A DNA stretch of 53,269 nucleotides from Sphingomonadales bacterium Ga0077531 (GTDB taxonomy: Bacteria; Pseudomonadota; Alphaproteobacteria; Sphingomonadales; Sphingomonadaceae), in the NCBI GenBank assembly GCA_001464915.1, contig LNED01000044.1, positions 1 through 53,269 of the forward strand, read 5' to 3'. Shown here piece after piece: positions 15,672 to 22,729 of this stretch. Made by a program: the position numbers and the translations under genes. The notes below the pieces were generated by a model. It was not told where the DNA came from, did not search any database, and worked only from the letters and a program-made list of their open reading frames with translations. Each line of letters opens with the position of its first letter. The first letter of the stretch is position 1.

Positions 15672-16141
15672 CCAGCGCAGCGCTTACCCGGCCCGGCCCC
15701 GGTTGGCAGTTGATTCTAGCCGATCTGGCGCTGATCCTGTTCCTGCTGACGCTTTCGGCGCTGCCAGCGGTAGAGGCTGAACGCGGGCGCAAGCTCGCCG
15801 ATAGCGCGGCCAGCGATAAGGACGCGCGCGGCGCTGCCGTGGCCGAAATAGCCGCCGCTCAGGCGTTATTCCGGCGGGTCAAGGACGGGCCGACGCTGGC
15901 TGAATGGCTGGCCAATCAGCCGAACGATCCGCGTGCGACGCTGACAGTGTTCGTCCGTCATAAGCCCGGCGGCGAGGTTGGGGCATGGGAGACGGCGCAG
16001 GCGCTGGCAGTCGAGGCTGGGGCCAGCGGCGTAGCAGTGCGCACCATTGTCACTGCCGGCCAGGCGGATGAAGTCTACGCCAGTCTCGCCTATGATTCGG
16101 TGATTGCCGCAGCACTGGGGACGCAGGACAGCCAGTCGTGA
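15668..16141 (+). CDS. Single-pass MotB/ExbD-like partner of unknown function
   Basis: This 157-residue protein has one membrane helix near residues 13-33 (WQLILADLALILFLLTLSAL). Asp19 sits in the same place as the ion-carrying Asp of MotB (WKVAYADFV), TolR and ExbD. The rest is predicted periplasmic: a helical stretch (AEIAAAQALFRRVKDGPTLA), then ATLTVFVRHKPGGEVGAWET and VAVRTIVTAGQADEVYASLA. I see no OmpA/MotB peptidoglycan motif. The ATG at 15668 overlaps the upstream stop by 4 bases (ATGA), so the two proteins are made together. It converges on the diguanylate cyclase gene with a 21-base gap. That it is a force-generating unit is inference from the helix and the partner. Confidence 0.75.
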   Translation: MTSAALTRPGPGWQLILADLALILFLLTLSALPAVEAERGRKLADSAASDKDARGAAVAEIAAAQALFRRVKDGPTLAEWLANQPNDPRATLTVFVRHKPGGEVGAWETAQALAVEAGASGVAVRTIVTAGQADEVYASLAYDSVIAAALGTQDSQS

Positions 16142-16162
16142 ACCGCTGCGGGGCTGGCACGC

Positions 16163-17245
16163 TTAGCCTACCACCACCCGGTTGCGGCCTTCCTGCTTGG
16201 CGCGGTAAAGCGCGGCATCGGCGCGGGTGAGCGCGCTGCGGGTATCGGCATCCTCGGTCACTTCGGCGATCCCGGCGGAAAAGGTGATGCGCCCGAATGG
16301 CTGACCGGTTTCGCGGTTCGACAGCTGGCGCGCGGCCTGCGCGCATCGCATGGCATCGACCCGTTGGCGGGCGGCGTCCTTGTCGAGACCATAGAACAAC
16401 AGCACGAATTCCTCCCCGCCGTGGCGTGCCACGAAAAAGCTGTCGCCGGCATATTCAATCAGCCCGGCGGCCATCGCGCACAACACCCGGTCGCCAGCCT
16501 CATGGCCGTGGCGGTCGTTGATGGCCTTGAAATGATCGAGATCGCAGAACGCCAAGCTGAGCGGCTCGTCCTTGGCGCGTGCTTCCATCGCGGCTGACAT
16601 CAGGCGCCGTTCAAATGCGCGGCGGTTGGGCAGTCGGGTGAGGTGATCAACATCCGCTTCCATCCGCGCCTTGGCGAGGTTGTCGCGCAGCTGCGCGGTT
16701 TCCGCCTCGCTGCGGGCCATTGCCGCTTCGACCTGTTCGATCCGCGCCAGCATGGCGCGCGACAGGTCAAGCACCTCGGCAATATCGGCGGGCGCGGCCA
16801 TAGCTTCAATCTGCACGCCAATCGCGCCGCGGTGCACGCTGGTTTCGGTCTGAGCCGAATGGGCGGTCTGCGCGAACCGCATCAGCGCATATTCAAGCTT
16901 ATCCATCAGCGTCTCAAGCTCGGCAATGCGAGCGTGGCCATCGGGGTCGATGCGCGCCAGCGTATCAAGCCAGCGCTGATCAATCGGCTCACCCGCAATC
17001 TCGCGCGTGGCAAAGGCCTGTGCCAGTTCAGGGTTCGCCCCCGACAGCCCGCCGCACACGCTGGCGAGGTTGTTCGCGGTCACCGCCAGATCGTGCTGGA
17101 TGATGAAATCGGCGATCCGTTCGAGCAGGGCGCGCCGCGCTTCTTCGGCGCGGGTGCCCGGCAAAGGCGGGGTGCCTGCCGCTTCGCCAGCAGCGCGTGC
17201 ACGGTGGGCTCGGGATAGAAAGCCGGAGGGAAAATGCATGGTCAT
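16163..17245 (-). CDS. Soluble diguanylate cyclase (GGDEF)
   Basis: The C-terminal half is a GGDEF domain that makes cyclic di-GMP from two GTP: DHLTRLPNRRAFERRL near residue 195, LAFCDLDHFKAINDRHGHEA, the active-site GGEEF and DAALYRAKQEGRNRVVV at the end. The residues 6 and 9 places before GGEEF are F and G, so the RxxD inhibitory site is absent and product inhibition is not expected. The N-terminal 190 residues are helical, with a probable coiled coil (EQVEAAMARSEAETAQLRDN), and have no membrane segment. Two ATGs (17245 and 17239) are possible. Lying between the channel-like pair and flgA, it may serve the motile-sessile switch; that is inference. Confidence 0.9.
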   Translation of the reverse strand: MTMHFPSGFLSRAHRARAAGEAAGTPPLPGTRAEEARRALLERIADFIIQHDLAVTANNLASVCGGLSGANPELAQAFATREIAGEPIDQRWLDTLARIDPDGHARIAELETLMDKLEYALMRFAQTAHSAQTETSVHRGAIGVQIEAMAAPADIAEVLDLSRAMLARIEQVEAAMARSEAETAQLRDNLAKARMEADVDHLTRLPNRRAFERRLMSAAMEARAKDEPLSLAFCDLDHFKAINDRHGHEAGDRVLCAMAAGLIEYAGDSFFVARHGGEEFVLLFYGLDKDAARQRVDAMRCAQAARQLSNRETGQPFGRITFSAGIAEVTEDADTRSALTRADAALYRAKQEGRNRVVVG

Positions 17246-17377
17246 CGGTCACAATCACAACATCTCGGATGGATCGGCGGTCTAACCGGTTATGCTTAAA
17301 TCGCGCCGCGCGGCGCCTGCGCAAGAATGCGTAGCCACCATTTCTGCGCCAGCGTTGCGGTTGATGCCGTGCGGGCT

Positions 17378-17393
17378 TGGCATGGCCCTTGCT
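17378..17393 (+). promoter_or_regulatory. Sigma-54-type promoter candidate for flgA
   Basis: TGGCATGGCCCTTGCT matches TGGCAY-N5-TTGCW at every defined position. The predicted transcription start is near 17405, about 35 bases before the flgA GTG at 17439 and upstream of its AAGGAG ribosome site. It is the cleanest sigma-54 site in the window because no hairpin overlaps it. Confidence 0.65.
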
Positions 17394-17438
17394 GTGATGC
17401 GGACAAGTAATTGTCGCAGATCAAGGAGCACCCCTCGC

Positions 17439-17984
17439 GTGGACACGTCTTATCCCTGGCCCACAATATCCTGGCGTGATGGCTGGCGGCTGACCCCGCT
17501 GGCGCTGCCGATGCTGCTGCCACTGTGCGATCCGCAGGCGCGGGCCGAAGGTCTGACTGACCCGGCAGCGATTGACCTTGCGGTGTTCGAATTCACCGGG
17601 GCCGCGATCGGACAGCCCGGCGGTGCACGGATGGCGGCCGACCGGCGCTTGCAGTTGGCCGCCTGCCCCATGCCGTTCGTCGTCAGTTGGCACAGCCCGG
17701 CTAAGAACGCGGTGCAGGTCGAATGCGCCGGGCCGAGCAACTGGCGGATCTTCGTGGTGATCAACGCCCCGGCCGCCGCCGCCAAGCCCGATGCGCCTGC
17801 GATTAGACGCGGCGATGCGCTGACCATCTTGGTGCGCGGACGCGGCTTTTCGGTGCAGCAGCAGGGCGAAGCGATGGAAAGCGGCGCCGTGGGCGATTGG
17901 ATCTTCGTGCGCACCGCCCGCAAGGCCGAAGCCCTACGCGCCCGGATCGAACGCCCCGGTCTGGCGGTCATACCGGCGGGATAA
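17439..17984 (+). CDS. flgA: P-ring assembly chaperone FlgA
   Basis: FlgA is a periplasmic chaperone for FlgI during P-ring assembly. The GTG start at 17439 gives 181 residues; AAGGAG lies 10 bases upstream. The same frame is open back to 17292, but those 49 residues are not family-like. The N-terminus has a Sec-type hydrophobic stretch (LTPLALPMLLPL) ending in QARA. The mature protein has VFEFTGAAIGQPGGARMAAD, paired Cys in RLQLAACPMPF and VQVECAG, and a C-terminal SAF-like domain with IRRGDALTILVRGRGFSVQQ. It is shorter than enteric FlgA (about 219) but of the usual alphaproteobacterial size. Confidence 0.88.
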   Translation: MDTSYPWPTISWRDGWRLTPLALPMLLPLCDPQARAEGLTDPAAIDLAVFEFTGAAIGQPGGARMAADRRLQLAACPMPFVVSWHSPAKNAVQVECAGPSNWRIFVVINAPAAAAKPDAPAIRRGDALTILVRGRGFSVQQQGEAMESGAVGDWIFVRTARKAEALRARIERPGLAVIPAG

Positions 17985-18061
17985 GGATTTCCTTGTCGCG
18001 CCCTTAAACCCGCCTGCCTTTCGCCGTTCTCCCTCGCAGAAGCCCACTAAGGACAATTCCC

Positions 18062-18370
18062 ATGCCCTCTGTCGAACTCAGCAAATTGCCCGGCGTCAGC
18101 GCCCCTCGCGCGCTGGCGACAAGCGACCGCGCGCAGATCGACGCGCGCTCCTCGACCGCCCAATCGCGCGGACCATTGGCCGCCCCGGATTCGGGGATCA
18201 GTGTCGAAGTCAGCGGAGGCGCGGCGGCTGCCACCCCGCCGGTCGATGCCGAGCGGGTCAAGCAGATCCGTGACGCAGTGCGCGATGGCACCTATCCGCT
18301 GGTGCCAAGCAAGATTGCCGATGCAATGATCGCCGCGCAGGTCAGCCTGTCGCTGCCGGATCAGGCCTGA
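18062..18370 (+). CDS. flgM: Anti-sigma-28 factor FlgM
   Basis: FlgM holds the flagellar sigma factor FliA inactive until the hook is complete, then is exported. The 102-residue protein has a disordered, Ala/Ser-rich first half and the conserved C-terminal FliA-binding region at about 62-95 (VDAERVKQIRDAVRDGTYPL, then VPSKIADAMI). Its partner FliA is encoded at 21992-22726. An AAGGA site lies about 9 bases before the ATG. It sits 4 bases before flgN. Confidence 0.92.
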   Translation: MPSVELSKLPGVSAPRALATSDRAQIDARSSTAQSRGPLAAPDSGISVEVSGGAAAATPPVDAERVKQIRDAVRDGTYPLVPSKIADAMIAAQVSLSLPDQA

Positions 18371-18374
18371 TCCG

Positions 18375-18725
18375 ATGGCCGATAGCCTGCCCCTCGCCGT
18401 GCCCGCCGATGGCGGCCCTCTGGCCGCGAACCTGCGGCAAATGATTGCCGTGCTCGAACGCGAGCGGCAAGCGCTTGCCGCGCTTGATGCCGATGACCTG
18501 ATCTGTTCAGCCCGCGCAAAAGATGCGCTGTGCGATGAACTGGCCGGGATTGGCCCGCAGGTGCTCGATACCGAGACCCGCAGCCTTGCCGAAACCGCGC
18601 GCCAGCTGAACGAGGTCAACCGGCGGGTGCGCAACCTGCTTGCTGCCAACGTCGCCGCGCGAATTGAGGCGCTGGGCGGGCGGCATTGGAATGGCCGCGC
18701 CACGTACACCCCTGCACGGATGTAA
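18375..18725 (+). CDS. flgN: FlgN-like flagellar export chaperone
   Basis: FlgN-type proteins chaperone FlgK and FlgL to the export gate. The 116-residue protein is almost all helix: a hydrophobic-heptad N-terminal helix (LAANLRQMIAVLERERQALA), then DLICSARAKDALCDELAGI and ETARQLNEVNRRVRNLLAAN, the usual FlgN layout. Sequence identity in this family is low, so the call rests on helix pattern, length and place directly after flgM. The stop is followed by a hairpin at 18737-18768. Confidence 0.8.
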   Translation: MADSLPLAVPADGGPLAANLRQMIAVLERERQALAALDADDLICSARAKDALCDELAGIGPQVLDTETRSLAETARQLNEVNRRVRNLLAANVAARIEALGGRHWNGRATYTPARM

Positions 18726-18736
18726 GTGTTCTTACG

Positions 18737-18768
18737 AAGGTCGTGCCGACCCGTTCTGGCACGGCCTT
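18737..18768 (+). terminator. Stem-loop after flgN, possible intrinsic terminator
   Basis: AAGGTCGTGCC (18737-18747) pairs with GGCACGGCCTT (18758-18768) over 11 bp with a single G-U pair, with a 10-base loop. It is followed by only a short T tract (TTTG overall). It would end flgAMN transcription. Its right arm overlaps the sigma-54-like site at 18757-18772. Confidence 0.5.
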
Positions 18769-18772
18769 TGCT
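18757..18772 (+). promoter_or_regulatory. Sigma-54-type promoter candidate for transglycosylase-flhA-fliA
   Basis: TGGCACGGCCTTTGCT matches the TGGCAY-N5-TTGCW consensus at all defined positions. Transcription would start near 18784, about 45 bases before the GTG at 18829. The caveat is that the same bases form the right arm of the stem-loop at 18737-18768, so part of the match could be coincidence. Confidence 0.5.
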
Positions 18773-18828
18773 GCAACCACGCTTGAGAGTGCCGCACCCC
18801 GCGGCGCGGCCTATCAGGCGGAGTTTGC

Positions 18829-19854
18829 GTGAGCCAGTCATCGTCTTCGTTCGGCCTGCCCGCAGGCTCGATCCGCGCCGGATTTGAATCGGCCGCCCGC
18901 ACTCATGCAGCTGTTCGAGAGGGTCGCGCTTTGCCTGCGGCCCGCCCAATTGCCACGCAGGGCGGCACTCCGGTCGAAGCGGCGATTGCCAACGCGGCGC
19001 AGGCCACCAACGTCGATTTCAATTATCTGCTGGCGCAGGCCGAGGTCGAATCGTCGATGAACCCGGCCGCGCGGGCGGGCACTTCGAGCGCGACCGGATT
19101 GTACCAATTTATCGAAGGCACCTGGCTCGACACGGTCAAGAAGCACGGAGCGCGTTTCGGGCTTGGCGCGGTGGCTGATGAGATTGTGCTGACCCCATCG
19201 GGCAGCGCCTATGTTGCCGATCCGGCACGGCGCGAAGCTATTCTGGCGTTGCGCAACGATCCGCAGGTCGCCAGCCTGATGGCGGCGGGCCTGGCCGAGG
19301 ATAACCGCGCGCATCTGATGCCGATCCTTGGTCGCCAGCCCAACCATTCCGAGCTCTATCTGGCGCACTTTCTGGGTGCGGGCGGTGCGGGGCGATTCCT
19401 GTCGGAAATGCAGGTTGATCCGGGGCAGAGCGCGGCGGGGCTGTTCGCTCGGCCCGCCGCCGCCAACCGTGCGATCTTCTACAGCGCCGATGGCAGCCCG
19501 CGCAGTCTGGCGCAGGTGATGGACGTGATCGGCGGCAAGCTGGAACGCGCGCTCTACCGTGCCAGCGGCAACTCCAGCGGGGGCAGGGCGGTGCAATTTG
19601 CTCGGGCCGACTATGCCCCTGCCGCGACACCGGGGTTTACCTCCACGCCCTATCTGATCGCGGACGAGGAGGTGTTTGGACCAGCAACCTTCACGCAGAC
19701 GAGCTTGCCGAGCCCCGCTTTGCGCGCATCGTCGCGCGCATCCCAAAGGCCTGCAATGTCGCAAGTGCTTGGCGCTGCTTTTGGAGGCGATCCTGCGACA
19801 GCGCCCCTACAAGTGCGGCGTGCCTATGATACGCTGAAGGCGTTCGGCCTGTGA
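18829..19854 (+). CDS. Flagellar-cluster lytic transglycosylase (SLT domain)
   Basis: This protein probably cuts peptidoglycan glycan strands so the rod can pass the cell wall. The 341-residue protein has an SLT domain at about 50-200: YLLAQAEVESSMNPAARAGT with the catalytic Glu at about residue 74, ATGLYQFIEGTWLDTVKKHG, then SELYLAHFLGAGGAGRFL. The C-terminal third is a Ser/Ala/Pro-rich tail. No Sec signal peptide is visible, which suggests export by the flagellar apparatus or another unusual route. It complements the single-domain FlgJ at 9088-9405. The GTG at 18829 has GGCGGAG just upstream, and the stop overlaps the flhA start (GTGA). Confidence 0.88.
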   Translation: MSQSSSSFGLPAGSIRAGFESAARTHAAVREGRALPAARPIATQGGTPVEAAIANAAQATNVDFNYLLAQAEVESSMNPAARAGTSSATGLYQFIEGTWLDTVKKHGARFGLGAVADEIVLTPSGSAYVADPARREAILALRNDPQVASLMAAGLAEDNRAHLMPILGRQPNHSELYLAHFLGAGGAGRFLSEMQVDPGQSAAGLFARPAAANRAIFYSADGSPRSLAQVMDVIGGKLERALYRASGNSSGGRAVQFARADYAPAATPGFTSTPYLIADEEVFGPATFTQTSLPSPALRASSRASQRPAMSQVLGAAFGGDPATAPLQVRRAYDTLKAFGL

Positions 19855-21995
19855 GCGGCTCGGTGACTATTGCCCCCACCCCGCTCGCACGGTTGCTGGC
19901 GATGCCGGCCAGCATGGCGCTGCCGGTTGGCATCTTTGCGCTGCTGGCGCTGATGGTGCTGCCGATCCCGGCGCTGCTGCTCGACATCTTCTTCGTGCTC
20001 AATATCGCAATTTCGATTGCGGTGCTGATGGTTGCCCTCAACGCCAAGCGCCCGCTCGATTTCTCCAGCTTCCCCAGCGTGCTGCTGTTCGCCACCTTGC
20101 TGCGGCTCGCGCTCAACGTCGCTTCGACGCGGGTGGTGCTAGTCAACGGGCACGAAGGCGGCGCGGCGGCAGGCGAGGTGATCGAAAGCTTCGCTGCCTT
20201 TCTGGTTGGCGGCAATTTTGTGGTCGGGCTGTTCGTGTTCGCGATCCTGATGATCATCAACATGATCGTGATCACCAAGGGCGCTGGCCGCGTGTCCGAA
20301 GTGTCCGCGCGGTTTGTGCTCGATGCACTGCCCGGCAAGCAAATGGCGATCGATGCCGATATCGCCGCAGGGCTCGTCACCGCCGATGAAGCGCGCGAAC
20401 GCCGCCGCGATGTCACGGTTGAGGCCGATTTCTACGGTTCGATGGATGGCGCGTCGAAGTTTGTGAAGGGCGACGCGATGGCGGCGCTGCTGATCCTAGC
20501 GGTCAACATCATCGCCGGGTTTGCGATCGGGATGTTCAGCCACGGGCTTTCTGCGACCGAAGCGGGAGAGGTCTACGTCACGCTTGCCGTGGGGGATGCG
20601 CTTGTGGCGCAGGTGCCGTCGCTGCTGCTGTCGATTGCAGCCGCCGCGATTGTTACCCGCGTGTCCGACACCCGCGATCTGGCCGGACAGATCGGCGGGC
20701 AGTTCGCCGATCCGCGCGGGTGGTTGCCGGTGGCGTTGATCCTTGGCGCCGTCGGCGTGGTGCCGGCGATGCCGCAGATGATCTTCCTCCCCGGCGCGGC
20801 GATTGCGGGGGCGGTGTGGTGGCAATTGCGCCGCGCCGCTGCTGCCCCGCCGCCCCCCGCCGCTCCGCCCGAAGAGGTCGCGCCCGATCACATCGCGCAG
20901 GCTGATGTCAGTGACGCAACGCTGGTGACGATTGAGCTGGGCTATGGCCTCGTCGGGCTGGTCGATACGGCCCAAGGTGCTCCCCTGATCACCCGGATCA
21001 CCGGCATCCGCAAGCAACTCTCCCGCGATCTCGGCTTTGTTCTACCGCAGTTTCGGATCCGCGATTCGCTCGATTTGGCGGCGCAGGATTATGCGGTGAT
21101 GATCGGCGGGATCAGCGCCGCGCGCGGCAGTGTGCGTCCTGGCAAGCTGCTGGCGATTGACGCAGGCGATGTGCGCCCCGGGCCTTATTCCCAGTTGGGA
21201 CTGACCGGCGAGCAGACCCGCGACCCAAGCTTCGATTGCCCCGCGCTGTGGATTGCCACCTCGGCCCGTGACCATGCGATTTCCGAAGGGTTTCTGGTGG
21301 TCGATCCCTCTACCGTGATCGCCACCCACGCCAATCAGGCGTTGCTGGGCGAAGCGCACCAATTGCTCGGCCCGGATGAAGTGCGCGAATGGATCGATGC
21401 GCTCAAACAACGCGCCCCTGCGCTGGTGGAGGCGGTGCATCCCGATCCGCTGCCGCTGGCCGCCCTGACCCGCACATTACGCGCGCTGGTATCCGAAGGG
21501 ATCGGGCTCGCCCACCCGCAGCCGCTGTTCAGCAGTCTGGCGTTGGCCTTGCAGAAAAACCCTGAATTCGATGCGGTGATCGATGCCGTGCGCGCCGACC
21601 TTGGCGGGCGGCTGACCGCGCGGATTGCCGCGCCGGGCGATGCGCTCAAGGTGGTGACGCTGGATGCCGGGCTTGAAGGCGCGATCCTCGGTGGGATGGT
21701 TGATCCGGCTACCGGACAGCCGCTGATCGAGCCGGATTGCGGCGGGATGATCGTGCGCGAGGTGAACCGTCTCGCCGACGAACAAGGCGGGCCGATTGCG
21801 CTGATCGTGCAGCCCCCCGCGCGCCGGGCGCTCACCGCCCTGCTCAAACCCCGCGCCCCGCGCTGTCTGGTGCTGTCGATTGCCGAACTGCCCGCGACCC
21901 AACCAATTGCGGTGGTGGGCGTGATTGGCAGCGCGGATGAGGCCCCGGCACTCGCCGCCCAGCCTACTACTAAGGTGCAGGAGCTTGCCGCATGA
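19851..21995 (+). CDS. flhA: Flagellar export gate protein FlhA
   Basis: FlhA is the core of the flagellar type III export gate. The 714-residue protein has an N-terminal membrane half with about eight helices (first near 20-65, LPVGIFALLALMVLPIPALL) and the family signature FATLLRLALNVASTRVVL. It continues through NMIVITKGAGRVSEVSARFV, LDALPGKQMAIDADIAAGLV and ASKFVKGDAMAALLI. The cytoplasmic half from about 330 binds chaperone-substrate complexes and ends in a PTTKVQELAA tail. A Pro-rich linker (APPPPAAPPEE) joins the two. The GTG start overlaps the transglycosylase stop; its own stop overlaps the fliA start (ATGA). Confidence 0.97.
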   Translation: MSGSVTIAPTPLARLLAMPASMALPVGIFALLALMVLPIPALLLDIFFVLNIAISIAVLMVALNAKRPLDFSSFPSVLLFATLLRLALNVASTRVVLVNGHEGGAAAGEVIESFAAFLVGGNFVVGLFVFAILMIINMIVITKGAGRVSEVSARFVLDALPGKQMAIDADIAAGLVTADEARERRRDVTVEADFYGSMDGASKFVKGDAMAALLILAVNIIAGFAIGMFSHGLSATEAGEVYVTLAVGDALVAQVPSLLLSIAAAAIVTRVSDTRDLAGQIGGQFADPRGWLPVALILGAVGVVPAMPQMIFLPGAAIAGAVWWQLRRAAAAPPPPAAPPEEVAPDHIAQADVSDATLVTIELGYGLVGLVDTAQGAPLITRITGIRKQLSRDLGFVLPQFRIRDSLDLAAQDYAVMIGGISAARGSVRPGKLLAIDAGDVRPGPYSQLGLTGEQTRDPSFDCPALWIATSARDHAISEGFLVVDPSTVIATHANQALLGEAHQLLGPDEVREWIDALKQRAPALVEAVHPDPLPLAALTRTLRALVSEGIGLAHPQPLFSSLALALQKNPEFDAVIDAVRADLGGRLTARIAAPGDALKVVTLDAGLEGAILGGMVDPATGQPLIEPDCGGMIVREVNRLADEQGGPIALIVQPPARRALTALLKPRAPRCLVLSIAELPATQPIAVVGVIGSADEAPALAAQPTTKVQELAA

Positions 21996-22726
21996 AGCAC
22001 GATCACACAGGCTTTGCCGTTGTCGCCCAACCCTACGCCACCGCCCGCGCCGTAGTCGAAGACCGGGTGCGCCGGTTCATGCCGCTGGTGCGGCGCGCGG
22101 CTTGGCACATCAACGGTGCAGGGCGAGATGGGCTGGAAATCGAGGATCTGGTGCAGGCCGGCATCCTTGCGTTGACCGAATGTGCACAGCGCCACAACGG
22201 CCCGACCGAGGACGGCTTTGCCGCCTATGCCAAGATCCGGGTGCGCGGCGCGATGCTGGATGAAGTGCGCCGCATGGCCCACGACAGCCGCACCGCGCGC
22301 GCCAAACGCGCCGGCTATGACCGCGCACTTGAACGTTTGCGCGGGCAATTGGGCCGCGAACCGAGCCGCGCTGAACTGGCGCTGGCCATGGAATTGAACG
22401 ATGCTGAATTGCTCGCGATCGAAAGCGCAGGCGTCCGCCTGACTCCTATCGATGATGAATACGACGAGACCAGCACCGCCTTTGCCAGCGACGATCCCGA
22501 TCCATTCGAAGCGCTATGCGCCGCAGAGGACCGCGACCGGCTGGTGGCGGCGATGGTGCAACTGCCCGATCGGCTGAAGCTGGTGCTGCAACTGTTCTTC
22601 GTCGAGGAATTGAACCTCACCGAAATTGCCGCCGTATTGGAAGTCAGCGTGCCCCGCGTCCATCAGCTGCGCGCCAAGGCCCTGAAAGACCTGCGCGCGC
22701 TGATGGAGGGGGAGCTGGCGGAATAG
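21992..22726 (+). CDS. fliA: Flagellar sigma-28 factor FliA
   Basis: FliA directs RNA polymerase to late flagellar promoters and is held by FlgM (18062-18370). The 244-residue protein has region 2 (GLEIEDLVQAGILALTECAQ, then FAAYAKIRVRGAMLDEVRRM), region 3 (LRGQLGREPSRAELALAMEL) and region 4 with a helix-turn-helix (LNLTEIAAVLEVSVPRVHQL). The length matches the family. The ATG at 21992 overlaps the flhA stop by 4 bases, so the regulator is co-translated with the export gate. It converges on the amidohydrolase gene with 3 bases between stops and no terminator. Confidence 0.95.
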   Translation: MKHDHTGFAVVAQPYATARAVVEDRVRRFMPLVRRAAWHINGAGRDGLEIEDLVQAGILALTECAQRHNGPTEDGFAAYAKIRVRGAMLDEVRRMAHDSRTARAKRAGYDRALERLRGQLGREPSRAELALAMELNDAELLAIESAGVRLTPIDDEYDETSTAFASDDPDPFEALCAAEDRDRLVAAMVQLPDRLKLVLQLFFVEELNLTEIAAVLEVSVPRVHQLRAKALKDLRALMEGELAE

Positions 22727-22729
22727 GCT

